The notes below the pieces were generated by a model. That model made no database searches and was not told the origin of the DNA. It saw only the letters and a program-made list of their open reading frames with translations. Of a stretch of DNA of 64,000 bases, positions 45,454-55,061 are shown one piece after another. Within the stretch, counting starts at the first letter, position 1. Each line of letters starts with the position of its first letter. The DNA comes from an uncultured Lachnospiraceae bacterium. GTDB lineage: Bacteria > Bacillota > Clostridia > Lachnospirales > Lachnospiraceae. Both the position numbers and the translations under genes were made by a program. The stretch spans positions 1 through 64,000 of the forward strand of contig CAJUSO010000006.1 in NCBI GenBank assembly GCA_910588965.1, written 5' to 3'.

Positions 45454-48036
45454 ATGGATTATTCAAGGGAGCATTTTGAACGGGCCGGCGAAGGTGCGCC
45501 GATTGAGTGGGGCTATGAACAGCATTGGGGGATGCGCAGCGTCCAGAACCTGGAGGCCGTCATCAATGAGGGCCTTCGCGTCGCCCTGCTGGAGGAGACG
45601 CCGGATCAGTCGCTGGAGGTGCTGCTGGAGCATATAGGGAAAGCGCTGAACGGGGAGCGGACCTATATATTTGAGCAGAACGGGTCTGGCGGCGATGACA
45701 ATACCTATGAGTGGGCTGCCGATGGGGTGAAGCCGGAAAAAGAGAATCTTCAAAATGTTCCTTCGGAAGTATGTGCAAGCTGGTATCGGAATTTCAGCGT
45801 CGGTAAGCATATCATGATTGAGGACTTAGAAGATATCCGGGAATCCGAACCCCTTCAATATGAGAACCTGAAGCGGCAGGGCGTCCATTCCCTCGTCGTG
45901 GTCCCGCTTTATGACGGCGAGAACCTCATCGGTTTTTTCGGTGTGGACAACCCGCCGGTGAAGTCGCTGGAATACGCATCGAATATGCTCCAGACGGCGG
46001 CATATTTTATTGTATCCTCCCTGAAACGGCGCAACCTGCTCCGTGAGATCCAAAAGCGGAGCTATAATGTGCTGCATGCCCTCAGCGTGGACTACCTGTG
46101 CATCTACCAGGTCAGCTTCGACACAGGCGAATGCGAGGTATACCGGGACAGTGAACGGATAAATATGGATTGGGCCGTCAATTTTAAGGACGGCTACCAG
46201 GCAGCCATGGAGCGGTATATTTCCCAGTATGTGGTTCCAAGGGACCAGGAACGGCTCCGCGCTGTGACGAAAAAGGACTACGTGCTGGCCCAGCTTAAGG
46301 CAAAGAAGAAGTTCTATGTCCGGTACGAGGTGAAGGACAGCCCCTATGGGCTCAAGCACCTGGAAATCCATTTTTCCGCCACGGAGAAGACGGAGGAAGA
46401 AAATTGCGCGATTTTTGCCCAGCGGGATGTCAATGCCGTAGTGGAGCAGGAAGAGAAGTACAAGCTAGAGGCAAGGCAGAGCTTGGAGGACATTCTGGAA
46501 GGTGCCCGGACGGGTATTTGGACGATTGAACTGGAAGAGGGATGCCAGCCAAGGATGTATACGGACCGGACGATGCAGATCCTCTTGGGCGTGCCGGAGG
46601 GGATAGGGCCAGAGGAATGCTATCGGCGCTGGTTTGAAAACATTGAGCCGGACTACGTGGAGATGGTGCAGGAGGCAGTGCAGGAGATATTAGAAACAGG
46701 GCGTTCCGAAGTGATTTACCCCTGGAACCATCCGAAGCAGGGGAAAATTTATGTCCGCTGCGGCGGTGTGCCGGACAAAACCTTCAAAAAACCAGGCGCC
46801 TGCCTGAACGGCTACCATCAGGATATCACAGATACCATGGTGACAAGGAAGAAACAGGAGCAGGCCATTATGGAACTGCTGGAAAGGGTCAGGCGGGCAA
46901 ATTCGGCAAAAAGCGAATTCCTTTCCCATATGTCCCACGATTTGCGCACACCCATCAATGGGATCCTGGGGATGCTGGCTATCATAGAGAGAAGCCAGGG
47001 GAATCCTAAGCAGCAAAAAGGGTGCTGGGAGAAAATCCGTGTGTCGGCGGATCATCTGCTTTCTTTGGTCAACGACGTCCTTCAGGTCAGCAAGCTGGAG
47101 AGCGGGAGGCCGGCGGTGGTGGAGGAGCCGTTCGACCTTCATGACGTATTGGAAAGCTGCATCACGATTTTGTCCACCCAGGCAGAGGAACTGGGGATCC
47201 GCCTGTCGCTGGAGGAGGCGGGCTTGCAGCATACCAAGCTGATTGGGAATCCGCTGCACCTGAAGCAGATCTTGATGAATATCATTGACAATGCCCTCAA
47301 ATATAACCGCCCCCATGGTTCCGTATTTGTCCAGGCAAAAGAGGCTGGCTGCCAAGGAGGGGCGGTACATTACCAGTTTGTGGTGGAAGATACCGGGATT
47401 GGCATTGGGGAGGACTTCAAAAAGCATATTTTTGAACCCTTTACCCAGGAACATCCCAACGCTAGGACCCATTATAGCGGTGTTGGGCTTGGCATGTCCA
47501 TCGTAAAGAAGCTGGTAGACCAGATGAACGGGAGTATTGAGATAGACAGCCAGATTGGGGAGGGGAGCGTGTTCCGGATTAGCCTGTCCTTCCAAGCGGA
47601 TAAGGCGTTGGGGATACAGCCTGCGGAGGAGGAGCCGGATGTGCGGGGCAATGTGGCTGGGATGCGTGTCCTTTTGGTGGAAGATAATGAGATAAATTGT
47701 GAAATCGTGGAGTTCATGCTGAAGGAGGCAGGCGCAACGGTTGTGACTGCAAACGATGGGAAAGCCGCCGTCGATGCATTTGCGGCATCCAAGCCAGGTA
47801 CCTTTGACTGTGTGCTCATGGATTTGATGATGCCGGTTATGAGCGGATACGAGGCAGCCTGCGTAATCCGCGGCCTGGATCGGCCGGATGCGGAAACGGT
47901 GCCTATCATAGCGCTGTCGGCGAATGCGTTCGAAGAGGATGTCGCAATGGCAAAGGATGCCGGGATGAATGAGCACTTGGCCAAACCAATAGACATCAAG
48001 AAAATGTTCAAGGCCATGATCCGGCTGAGGCGCTGA
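45454..48036 (+). CDS. Soluble hybrid histidine kinase (GAF-PAS-HisKA-HATPase-REC)
   Basis: A 860-residue hybrid kinase without transmembrane helices. A GAF domain lies near 30-190 (SLVVVPLYDGENLIGFFGVD), a second sensor-like region 200-340, a PAS domain about 355-465, HisKA with H495 in SHMSHDLRTP, ATPase (NIIDNALKYN, DTGIGIG, GVGLGMSIVK), and a C-terminal receiver with D790 (LMDLMMPVMSG) and KP near the end. It has no HPt domain, so a separate phosphotransfer partner or simple autocontrol is needed. ATG 45454 follows GGAGGGAAGG. It is not obviously linked to the neighbours. Confidence 0.9.
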   Translation: MDYSREHFERAGEGAPIEWGYEQHWGMRSVQNLEAVINEGLRVALLEETPDQSLEVLLEHIGKALNGERTYIFEQNGSGGDDNTYEWAADGVKPEKENLQNVPSEVCASWYRNFSVGKHIMIEDLEDIRESEPLQYENLKRQGVHSLVVVPLYDGENLIGFFGVDNPPVKSLEYASNMLQTAAYFIVSSLKRRNLLREIQKRSYNVLHALSVDYLCIYQVSFDTGECEVYRDSERINMDWAVNFKDGYQAAMERYISQYVVPRDQERLRAVTKKDYVLAQLKAKKKFYVRYEVKDSPYGLKHLEIHFSATEKTEEENCAIFAQRDVNAVVEQEEKYKLEARQSLEDILEGARTGIWTIELEEGCQPRMYTDRTMQILLGVPEGIGPEECYRRWFENIEPDYVEMVQEAVQEILETGRSEVIYPWNHPKQGKIYVRCGGVPDKTFKKPGACLNGYHQDITDTMVTRKKQEQAIMELLERVRRANSAKSEFLSHMSHDLRTPINGILGMLAIIERSQGNPKQQKGCWEKIRVSADHLLSLVNDVLQVSKLESGRPAVVEEPFDLHDVLESCITILSTQAEELGIRLSLEEAGLQHTKLIGNPLHLKQILMNIIDNALKYNRPHGSVFVQAKEAGCQGGAVHYQFVVEDTGIGIGEDFKKHIFEPFTQEHPNARTHYSGVGLGMSIVKKLVDQMNGSIEIDSQIGEGSVFRISLSFQADKALGIQPAEEEPDVRGNVAGMRVLLVEDNEINCEIVEFMLKEAGATVVTANDGKAAVDAFAASKPGTFDCVLMDLMMPVMSGYEAACVIRGLDRPDAETVPIIALSANAFEEDVAMAKDAGMNEHLAKPIDIKKMFKAMIRLRR

Positions 48037-48062
48037 CTTTCCAAAAGGAAGGGCAGCTTTCT
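48032..48062 (+). terminator. Probable terminator of the hybrid kinase gene
   Basis: GCTGACTTTCC pairs with GGAAGGGCAGC (one mismatch, one G-U) around AAAA, followed by TTTCTG. It overlaps the stop codon region, and the T-tract is short. Confidence 0.5.
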
Positions 48063-48115
48063 GCCAGGATGGATATGGGGATTTGTGATTAATTTGTGTT
48101 TTCTCACAAGAAGCC

Positions 48116-48157
48116 TTTCCATTTTAGAAAAAGTGTGGTATCCTTAATAGATTAAGG
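48116..48157 (+). promoter_or_regulatory. Promoter with overlapping palindrome ahead of the trigger-factor-like lipoprotein
   Basis: TTTCCA (48116-48121), 17 bp, TATCCT (48139-48144) with TGg before it. The perfect palindrome CCTTAAT-ag-ATTAAGG (48142-48157) overlaps the -10 and start point, a typical repressor site. Confidence 0.55.
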
Positions 48158-48195
48158 AGTTAACCAACACTATACAGGAAAGAAAGGTAGAAATC

Positions 48196-49455
48196 ATGAA
48201 AAAGAAAATAGTATTAATCCTTGCGGCTGCCTGTGCGTTAGCTTTGGCAGGCGGCTGCGGGGAGAAGGGCAGCAACAAGCAGGAAGAGGCAAAAACCGAA
48301 AGCCCGGCTCCCGAGGAGGAGCCCAGCGGGGAAACCGAGGAAACCGGGGAATCCACCGACAAGGCAGGGGCAGGCACAGTCCAATATGATGCTTCCGATT
48401 ATGTGGAATTGGGGGAATACAAGGGTTTGGCCATTACCTTGGGTTCCTATGATGTGTCAGAGGAGGATCTGAAATCCAATATTAACGCCCTGCTCCAGGA
48501 ATATCCTGATTATGAGGACACCAGCAAGGAGATTGTAGAGAAAGGCGATACCGTCAATATGGATTACGAAGGGATCCGGGATGGCGTGGCTTTTGACGGC
48601 GGGACTGCCCAGGGCGCATACCTGGAGATTGGTTCCGGTAACTTTATCGACGGTTTTGAAGACGGCTTGGTTGGCAAGAAAGTCGGGGAGAAGGTTACCC
48701 TGGACTTAACGTTTCCAGAGAACTACAAAAACCAGGATCTGGCAGGCCAGGCCGTGGTATTCCATGTGACGGTGAACAAGATTGTCAAGAAGAAGGATAT
48801 GACCTATGACAAGCTGACGGATAAATTTGTGGCGGATAATTTCGCCATGCAGGGCTATGAAGACGTGGAGGCCTTCAAGGCAGGCATCAAGGAGCAGATA
48901 CAGTCCAACAATGACTACCAGAAAGGCGTGGACATCCAAAGTGCGATTTTTGAAAAGCTAGGGGAAAACTGTACCGTCAAGGGCTTTCCGGACGGCTTGT
49001 TTGAGGAAAGCCTCGAAGAATACCTCAAGCAGTATGGAGAGAACCTGAAGGCGAGTTACGGGATGGAAATGGATGAGTACCTGGAGAGCATCAACAGCAC
49101 GGAGGAAGATTTTAATAAGCGGGCAGAGGATTATATCACCGATAGCCTGAATAACCAGCTCATCTTAGAGGCGATTGCCAAGAAGGAAAATATTGGGGTG
49201 GATGAAGAAGGGTTTTCGGAGTATAAGCAGGGGATTGTGGCAGATTATGGCTATGAGAACGAAGACGCCCTCATTGAGCAGCATGGGAAGGAGTATGTGG
49301 AAAGGGCCTATGTGACCACAAAGACTTTGGAGATGATTACAGAAAATGCCAAAATCACCTATGACAAGGATGCCCAGTCTGGTGCGGCAGGGACAGGCTC
49401 CCAAGGGGAAGGGGACGCAGCAGGGGATACCCAGGAGGATGCTGCAGAAAAATAA
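48196..49455 (+). CDS. Secreted trigger-factor-like lipoprotein (FKBP-type isomerase)
   Basis: A 419-residue extracytoplasmic protein. Signal peptide with lipobox LAGGC and lipidated C21; low-complexity Glu/Thr linker to about 58; FKBP domain about 95-195 (GDTVNMDYEGIRDGVAFDGG); trigger-factor C-terminal helical domain about 210-385; Gly/Ala-rich tail. The N-terminal ribosome-docking domain of true trigger factor is missing, so it should fold exported proteins at the cell surface, like PrsA, rather than nascent chains. A promoter with palindrome precedes it. Confidence 0.87.
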   Translation: MKKKIVLILAAACALALAGGCGEKGSNKQEEAKTESPAPEEEPSGETEETGESTDKAGAGTVQYDASDYVELGEYKGLAITLGSYDVSEEDLKSNINALLQEYPDYEDTSKEIVEKGDTVNMDYEGIRDGVAFDGGTAQGAYLEIGSGNFIDGFEDGLVGKKVGEKVTLDLTFPENYKNQDLAGQAVVFHVTVNKIVKKKDMTYDKLTDKFVADNFAMQGYEDVEAFKAGIKEQIQSNNDYQKGVDIQSAIFEKLGENCTVKGFPDGLFEESLEEYLKQYGENLKASYGMEMDEYLESINSTEEDFNKRAEDYITDSLNNQLILEAIAKKENIGVDEEGFSEYKQGIVADYGYENEDALIEQHGKEYVERAYVTTKTLEMITENAKITYDKDAQSGAAGTGSQGEGDAAGDTQEDAAEK

Positions 49456-49494
49456 GGGTGTACGGCAGCTTCAAGTGAGAGAAAGGATAGAATT

Positions 49495-50886
49495 ATGGAT
49501 TTGACGAGTATAAAGGATTTGTACCGCAGGAAAGAAGAATACCTGGATAAGGAGGTAGCCATCGGCGGATGGGTCAGGAGCATCCGCAGTTCCAAGGGGT
49601 TTGGGTTTATCGTGGTGAACGACGGTACTTTTTTTGAGCCCCTGCAGGTGGTGTACCATGACAGGCTTGAGAACTTTTCAGAAGTGGAGAAATTAAACGT
49701 AGGGGCGGCCATCCTGGTAAAAGGGAAGCTGGTGCCTACCCCCCAGGCGAAGCAGCCCTTTGAAATCCAGGCAGCGGAAGTCCAGGTGGAGGGCCAGTCC
49801 ACGCCGGATTACCCCCTGCAGAAAAAACGCCATAGCTTTGAATATTTAAGGACAGTTTCCCATCTGCGCCCCCGTACCAATACCTTCCAGGCAGTGTTCC
49901 GCGTGCGGTCACTGGTAGCCTATGCCATCCACAAGTTTTTCCAGGAGAGGGATTTTGTGTATGTGCATACGCCGTTGATTACGGGGAGCGACTGTGAGGG
50001 TGCTGGGGAAATGTTCCAGGTGACGACCCTGGATTTGGGGGATGTCCCCAAATCCCAGGATGGAGCCATTGATTTTACCCAGGATTTCTTCGGCAAGCCT
50101 ACGAACCTGACAGTCAGCGGGCAGCTCAACGGGGAGGCTTATGCCATGGCCTTTAAAAATATCTATACCTTCGGGCCAACGTTCCGTGCAGAGAACTCCA
50201 ACACCACCCGCCATGCGGCGGAATTCTGGATGATTGAGCCGGAAATTGCGTTTGCGGACTTGGAGGACGATATGATACTGGCAGAGGGCATGCTGAAGTA
50301 TATCATAGGATATGTGCTGGAGCATGCGCCGGAAGAGATGCAGTTTTTTAACAATTTTGTGGACAAGGGCCTGTTGGAGAGGCTGCACCATGTCATGGAA
50401 TCAGAATTTGCCCATGTGACATACACAGAGGCCATAGAAATCCTGGAAAAGAACAATGGGAATTTTGAATATAAGGCTTCCTGGGGTGCGGACCTGCAGA
50501 CAGAGCATGAGCGTTACCTGACAGAAGAGGTGTTTAAGCGCCCGGTATTTGTGACAGATTATCCCAAGGAAATCAAAGCTTTCTACATGAAGCAGAACCC
50601 AGACGGCAAGACCGTGGCAGCCGTAGACTGCCTGGTGCCTGGCATCGGCGAGATTATCGGCGGAAGCCAAAGGGAAGACGATTATGGGAAGCTGTGCCAG
50701 AGGATGGAGGAATTGGGCCTTCGGAAAGAGGATTACGGTTTCTACCTGGATCTGCGCAGGTACGGCTCTGCCAGGCATGCAGGATTTGGCCTGGGCTTTG
50801 AGCGCTGCGTGATGTACCTGACAGGCATGGGCAATATCCGGGACGTGGTGCCTTTCCCCAGGACAGTGAAAAACTGCGAGCTGTAA
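49495..50886 (+). CDS. asnS: Asparaginyl-tRNA synthetase
   Basis: Class IIb synthetase of 463 residues charging tRNA-Asn. N-terminal OB fold ([19 protein letters not shown]), then motif 2 ([21 protein letters not shown]) and motif 3 ([19 protein letters not shown]) with the Asn-specific ending. GAAAGGA lies before the ATG. It stands 39 nt behind the lipoprotein gene. I see no T-box leader in this short gap. Confidence 0.96.
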   Translation: MDLTSIKDLYRRKEEYLDKEVAIGGWVRSIRSSKGFGFIVVNDGTFFEPLQVVYHDRLENFSEVEKLNVGAAILVKGKLVPTPQAKQPFEIQAAEVQVEGQSTPDYPLQKKRHSFEYLRTVSHLRPRTNTFQAVFRVRSLVAYAIHKFFQERDFVYVHTPLITGSDCEGAGEMFQVTTLDLGDVPKSQDGAIDFTQDFFGKPTNLTVSGQLNGEAYAMAFKNIYTFGPTFRAENSNTTRHAAEFWMIEPEIAFADLEDDMILAEGMLKYIIGYVLEHAPEEMQFFNNFVDKGLLERLHHVMESEFAHVTYTEAIEILEKNNGNFEYKASWGADLQTEHERYLTEEVFKRPVFVTDYPKEIKAFYMKQNPDGKTVAAVDCLVPGIGEIIGGSQREDDYGKLCQRMEELGLRKEDYGFYLDLRRYGSARHAGFGLGFERCVMYLTGMGNIRDVVPFPRTVKNCEL

Positions 50887-50916
50887 GCGCTTGCAGCGAT
50901 GCCTATGGGAACAAAA

Positions 50917-50966
50917 AATAGCCGCAGGGGGAAGCCAGACAGAGGCATGTCCCCCAGGCGGCTATT
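50917..50966 (-). terminator. Terminator shared by asnS and the DHH gene
   Basis: AATAGCCGC-A-GGGGG pairs with CCCCC-AG-GCGGCTATT. On the minus strand it is followed by TTTTTTG, a good terminator for the DHH gene; the plus-strand tail is weaker. Confidence 0.78.
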
Positions 50967-51017
50967 TAAAATTAATTGGGATACAGCAGGAAAATGGCAG
51001 AAGCCGCTGCATGGAGG

Positions 51018-51995
51018 TCAGCTGTCTTCCTGCATTTCCAAGATGGTATGGAGGAATGCGTGGTGGATAGAAGCATGCATGTTCTCCCCTAACAAGGGGA
51101 TCTTGTCCTGCTGGATCATCCCGCCGGCCATGCAAGGGTGCCCGCCCCCGCTCCCATAAGGCGCCAGCGCCTTGGCAATAAGCAGCCCGGCATGGATATG
51201 CCCTTGTTTGCAGCGGACGGAAAAACGGAGCCCTTCCATATGCCTGGCATAGACGACAGCCATATCTACCACATCTAAAGATAAGATAAAATCCGAAATA
51301 ATGGCTACTAGGGCCTGTGCGCTGTGGAAGGGGATATACGCAAAGCCTGTGCCCTGGAAAATCTGTATGTTCTGGATAGCCGCCCCATATGCCCGCAGGT
51401 CGTCGAATTCCATGGTATTGGAATACATTTCTGCGACCAGCCCCCAGTCGGCAGAGTGGAACAAGTGGGAAAGCATTTCCATATCTAAAGCGGCGGTGCC
51501 CCGGGTAAGGTCTGCAGTATCCATCTTAATCCCGTAGGCCAAGGCGGCAGCGCAGTTGGAAGTAAGGGGGGTGCCGGTGCGCTGGAAATAAGAGGCAATG
51601 ATGCAGGCGCAGGAGCCAACCGCCTGGATGTCCTGGTATTGGTACGCATAGGGGTAGAAAATAGGGTGGTGGTCGATGCAGGCTACAACCTTGCCGGCCA
51701 TATTGGTGATATTGCCGTTCATTTTCTGGGAATCCACCAGTACGATGAAGTCGTCCCGCTGCATGTCTGTAATTTCCCCTTTGGAGTACATGGCAATCCC
51801 GAAGGTGTCCAGCATTTTCTTGACGCTGACCCGGTCAATCCTCCCGTCATAGCATAAGGTGGAGGGGATGCCGTGGAAGCCCAGAAACTGCTGCAGGCCA
51901 AAAGCGCTGGAAATGGCATCGGGGTCTGGGAAATTATGTGTCTGGATATATACCCTATGGTCTTGGAGTATATTCACTAAGTCTAATGGATCCAT
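51018..51995 (-). CDS. DHH-family phosphoesterase
   Basis: A 325-residue DHH/DHHA1 protein. THNFPDPDAISSAFG is the first metal motif, DSQK the second, CIDHHP gives DHH, and GSGGGHPCMAGG is the DHHA1 substrate-binding loop. Relatives such as NrnA degrade short RNA or cyclic-nucleotide products (pAp, pApA). The exact substrate is unknown. It diverges from recJ, another DHH protein, across a 156-bp gap. Confidence 0.87.
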   Translation of the reverse strand: MDPLDLVNILQDHRVYIQTHNFPDPDAISSAFGLQQFLGFHGIPSTLCYDGRIDRVSVKKMLDTFGIAMYSKGEITDMQRDDFIVLVDSQKMNGNITNMAGKVVACIDHHPIFYPYAYQYQDIQAVGSCACIIASYFQRTGTPLTSNCAAALAYGIKMDTADLTRGTAALDMEMLSHLFHSADWGLVAEMYSNTMEFDDLRAYGAAIQNIQIFQGTGFAYIPFHSAQALVAIISDFILSLDVVDMAVVYARHMEGLRFSVRCKQGHIHAGLLIAKALAPYGSGGGHPCMAGGMIQQDKIPLLGENMHASIHHAFLHTILEMQEDS

Positions 51996-52044
51996 ATAGC
52001 GCTCCCTTCTGAAATTTATATCATTCCAATCTTAACATATTTTC

Positions 52045-52073
52045 TTGAAAAAGTCACCATATTTTGCTATGAT
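52045..52073 (+). promoter_or_regulatory. Promoter of recJ
   Basis: TTGAAA (52045-52050), 17 bp, TATGAT (52068-52073) with TGc before it (extended -10). Confidence 0.8.
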
Positions 52074-52151
52074 GCATAGAGAAGCAAAAACCTCACGGCC
52101 CATAGCCTTGGGGCAGTAACGCATGGACAGAGGGGAAAGGATACGGCAGAG

Positions 52152-53912
52152 ATGGAGAAATGGGTAGTGTCCGCCAAGAAGGCAGACTTTAAAGGGATTG
52201 GGGAAAGATTTGGGATAGACCAGGTGACAGCCCGGATTATACGGAACCGGGATATTGTGGGGGACGCGGCAATCCGGGAGTACCTGCAGGGAGGCCTGGC
52301 TGATTTCCACAATCCCAGGGAAATGAAGGATATCTGCCTGGCTGCTGGGATTTTGGCGGGGAAGCTCCAGGAAGGGAAGAAAATCCGCATCTTAGGGGAT
52401 TATGACATTGACGGCATCCAGTCCGTCTATATCCTGTATTCTGCATTACGCCGCTGCCAGGGGAATGTGGATTATGCCATCCCCCACCGGGTTACGGATG
52501 GGTATGGCATCAATGGGCGCCTGGTACGGCAGGCGAAAGAGGATGGGGTGGACACCATCGTAACCTGCGATAATGGGATCGCGGCACAGGAAGAAACCGC
52601 ATTGGCCAAGGAACTGGGGCTTACGGTGGTCATTACGGACCACCATGAGGTCCCATACCGGGAAGAAGGCGGCAGGAGGGAATACCAGGTCCCGGCGGCA
52701 GATGCAGTGGTGAACCCCAAGCAGCCGGACTGCCCCTATCCCTTTAAAGAGCTGTGCGGCGCGGCCGTGGCATTTAAGCTGGTGCAGGTGCTGTACCAAG
52801 ACCTGGGCTTTCCCCAGGAAGAGGCGTTGGGGTATCTGGAGAATGCGGCCTTTGCCACAGTTGGGGATGTGATGCCGCTGACAGGGGAAAACCGTTCCCT
52901 GGTGAAGGAAGGCCTGAAGGCTTTGAACCGCACCCGCAATTATGGGATGCGCGCCCTTGCCATCCGCAATCACATTGCACTTGGGGAGATTAAGGCTTAC
53001 CATGTGGGGTTCGTCTTAGGCCCCTGCCTCAACGCCAGCGGCCGCCTGGACACAGCGAAACGTGCCCTGGAATTATTGCTGGCTGGGGATGAATATACGG
53101 CAGCAGGGTATGCAGAGGAACTCTATGGCTTGAATGCAAGCCGCAAGGAGATGACAGAGCAGGGAGCCGGGCAGGCTAAGGCGCTGGTAGAGGGCACGTC
53201 CCTAAAGGAGGATAAGGTGCTGGTAATTTTCCTGCCAGGCCTCCATGAGAGCCTGGCAGGGATTATTGCAGGCCGTATCCGGGAACAGTACCACCGTCCG
53301 GTGTTTGTGCTGACCGAAGGCGAAGGGGGCGTAAAAGGGTCAGGCCGTTCCATTGAGCAGTATTCCATGTACGAGGAAATGTCAAAATGCAAGGAACTGT
53401 TCCACAAATACGGCGGGCATCCCATGGCGGCAGGGCTTTCGCTGCCCAAGGAAAATGTAGGGCTGTTCCGCCAGAGGCTGAATAGGGATACCAGCCTGAC
53501 AGAAGAAGATTTACAGGGGAAAATTGTCATTGACGTGCCCATGCCGCTGGATTATATTACCAAGCCCCTGGTGGAGGAGCTTAAGGTTTTGGAACCCTTT
53601 GGCAAGTCCAATGAAAAGCCCGTATTTGCAGATAAGGATATACAGATCCTTTCCCTAAGGGTTTTGGGGAAAAACCGGAACGTATGCCGGATGCAGGTGG
53701 AGAGCCGGGGCGGGCGCAGGATGGATGCCATCTACTTCGGCCATGTGGAGGGCTTCCTTGCTTATCTGGAAGAAAAATATGGGGAGCGCCCCGTCAGGCA
53801 GGCCATGGAAGGGCGGGGCGGCGGTATGTCCCTATCCTTTATCTATTATCCGGAAATCAATGTTTTCCAGGGGGCGGAGAGCCTGCAGATTGTGGTGAAG
53901 AATTACCGCTAG
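52152..53912 (+). CDS. recJ: Single-stranded-DNA-specific exonuclease RecJ
   Basis: 5'-3' ssDNA exonuclease for recombination and repair, 586 residues, a compact RecJ. DHH motifs: LGDYDIDGIQSV (usual DxDxDG), TCDNGIAA, VVITDHHEVP; DHHA1 part: LPGLHESLAGIIAGRI and KYGGHPMAAGL; then an OB domain. It runs from its own promoter and precedes the MCP-like gene by 74 bp. Confidence 0.93.
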   Translation: MEKWVVSAKKADFKGIGERFGIDQVTARIIRNRDIVGDAAIREYLQGGLADFHNPREMKDICLAAGILAGKLQEGKKIRILGDYDIDGIQSVYILYSALRRCQGNVDYAIPHRVTDGYGINGRLVRQAKEDGVDTIVTCDNGIAAQEETALAKELGLTVVITDHHEVPYREEGGRREYQVPAADAVVNPKQPDCPYPFKELCGAAVAFKLVQVLYQDLGFPQEEALGYLENAAFATVGDVMPLTGENRSLVKEGLKALNRTRNYGMRALAIRNHIALGEIKAYHVGFVLGPCLNASGRLDTAKRALELLLAGDEYTAAGYAEELYGLNASRKEMTEQGAGQAKALVEGTSLKEDKVLVIFLPGLHESLAGIIAGRIREQYHRPVFVLTEGEGGVKGSGRSIEQYSMYEEMSKCKELFHKYGGHPMAAGLSLPKENVGLFRQRLNRDTSLTEEDLQGKIVIDVPMPLDYITKPLVEELKVLEPFGKSNEKPVFADKDIQILSLRVLGKNRNVCRMQVESRGGRRMDAIYFGHVEGFLAYLEEKYGERPVRQAMEGRGGGMSLSFIYYPEINVFQGAESLQIVVKNYR

Positions 53913-53986
53913 CGTACCCTGCATCCATAGGGCGCTGCATCGGTACGTGTTTAAAAATGCCCAGGCGGGGCAAAAGGAGGAAGCAG

Positions 53987-54973
53987 ATGTTTGGAGTCAA
54001 TAAAAAGCTGGAGGAAAAGGAACAGGAAATGAAACAGGCGCTTTCCTCCAAACAGGCTGAGATAGACGGTTATGCAAATAAGCTGGCAGAGCTTGCAGGC
54101 AGCATGCAGTCAGCCTGGCAGCAGGCAGAGGAAGGCTTTGCATCCATAGAGGAAGGCCAGAAGGAATTGGCAGGCAAAATCAAAGGGCTGGCGAAATCCG
54201 TAAGTGAAGCAGGCGACAAGGCAAGGAGCCACAGCGAGAAGGCAAAGTCCCTGCAGCGGCAGGCGGGGAAGCTGGCCAGGGACGCTGAGAAGTCAGAAAG
54301 CGGCGGCAAGAAATCCCTAGCCCGGATCCAGAGGCAGGAAAAGGAAATCCTGGAAATCGTCCAGCAATATGAGAAGGTGGTGTCCCCTGCAGAAATCATA
54401 AAACCAGCGGCGTCGGGCATACGCGAGGACATCATGAAGATGCAGGAGCAGGTGGACAGCCTGGAGGATTTGGGCAAACAGATGGAGATGCGTGCGCTCC
54501 ATGCAGCGATAGAGGCAGGCAGGCTAGGGGAAGAAGGCAGGGAATTTGTGGGGGCAGCAGAGGAAGTGCGCGCCTTGTCCGGGCAATATTCCTGGTTTGC
54601 CGCTTTCCTGTCTGATAAAATGAAGCATATCTTATCCAAGCTGCAAGAAGCGGAAGGGCAGGCAGGGCAGCTGGCGCAGCTTCTAAAGAACCAGAATGTG
54701 CGCCTGGAAAAAGCAGCGGCAGAAATCAGCGGCAGCGTAGGCCAGCTGGAGGCGCCGGACGCCTCCCAGTTCATTTCCGGCATAAGGGAACTGGCGGAAG
54801 GGATAGAGGAGGCCGCTGATGGCAGCAAGGAACTTGCCGGGCAATGCAGCCAGGCGGCAGACAACATAGGGAAAGCAGAAAAGGAGCAGGCCCAGCGGCA
54901 GAAAAGGGACTTAAGGAGCCTGCGGGATCAGGCGAAGGAGGCAACGGAATGCCTGCAGGCGGCCAAAGCCTGA
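53987..54973 (+). CDS. Soluble diverged methyl-accepting chemotaxis-like protein
   Basis: A 328-residue, almost wholly helical protein without transmembrane segments. Residues 171-200 (LHAAIEAGRLGEEGREFVGA and the following EEVRALSGQ) match the MCP signalling hairpin tip that contacts CheA and CheW, although several positions differ from consensus. The N-terminal 160 residues are coiled coil. It has no sensor domain, so it might act as a soluble receptor partner or an adaptor, perhaps with CheV at 31994. AAAAGGAGG before the ATG at 53987. Confidence 0.78.
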   Translation: MFGVNKKLEEKEQEMKQALSSKQAEIDGYANKLAELAGSMQSAWQQAEEGFASIEEGQKELAGKIKGLAKSVSEAGDKARSHSEKAKSLQRQAGKLARDAEKSESGGKKSLARIQRQEKEILEIVQQYEKVVSPAEIIKPAASGIREDIMKMQEQVDSLEDLGKQMEMRALHAAIEAGRLGEEGREFVGAAEEVRALSGQYSWFAAFLSDKMKHILSKLQEAEGQAGQLAQLLKNQNVRLEKAAAEISGSVGQLEAPDASQFISGIRELAEGIEEAADGSKELAGQCSQAADNIGKAEKEQAQRQKRDLRSLRDQAKEATECLQAAKA

Positions 54974-55061
54974 AGGCTGTAGGCATGCCATAACCTGCCA
55001 GGGGCGGCTGTGAAGGCATTGGGGGATGCATTAGCTGATTGCTAGAAAGGATTGGGAAACG

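Noticed and set aside
46690..47976. Long minus-strand reading frame opposite the hybrid kinase gene
   Set aside because: It mirrors the coding bias of a well-supported kinase on the plus strand and resembles no protein family.
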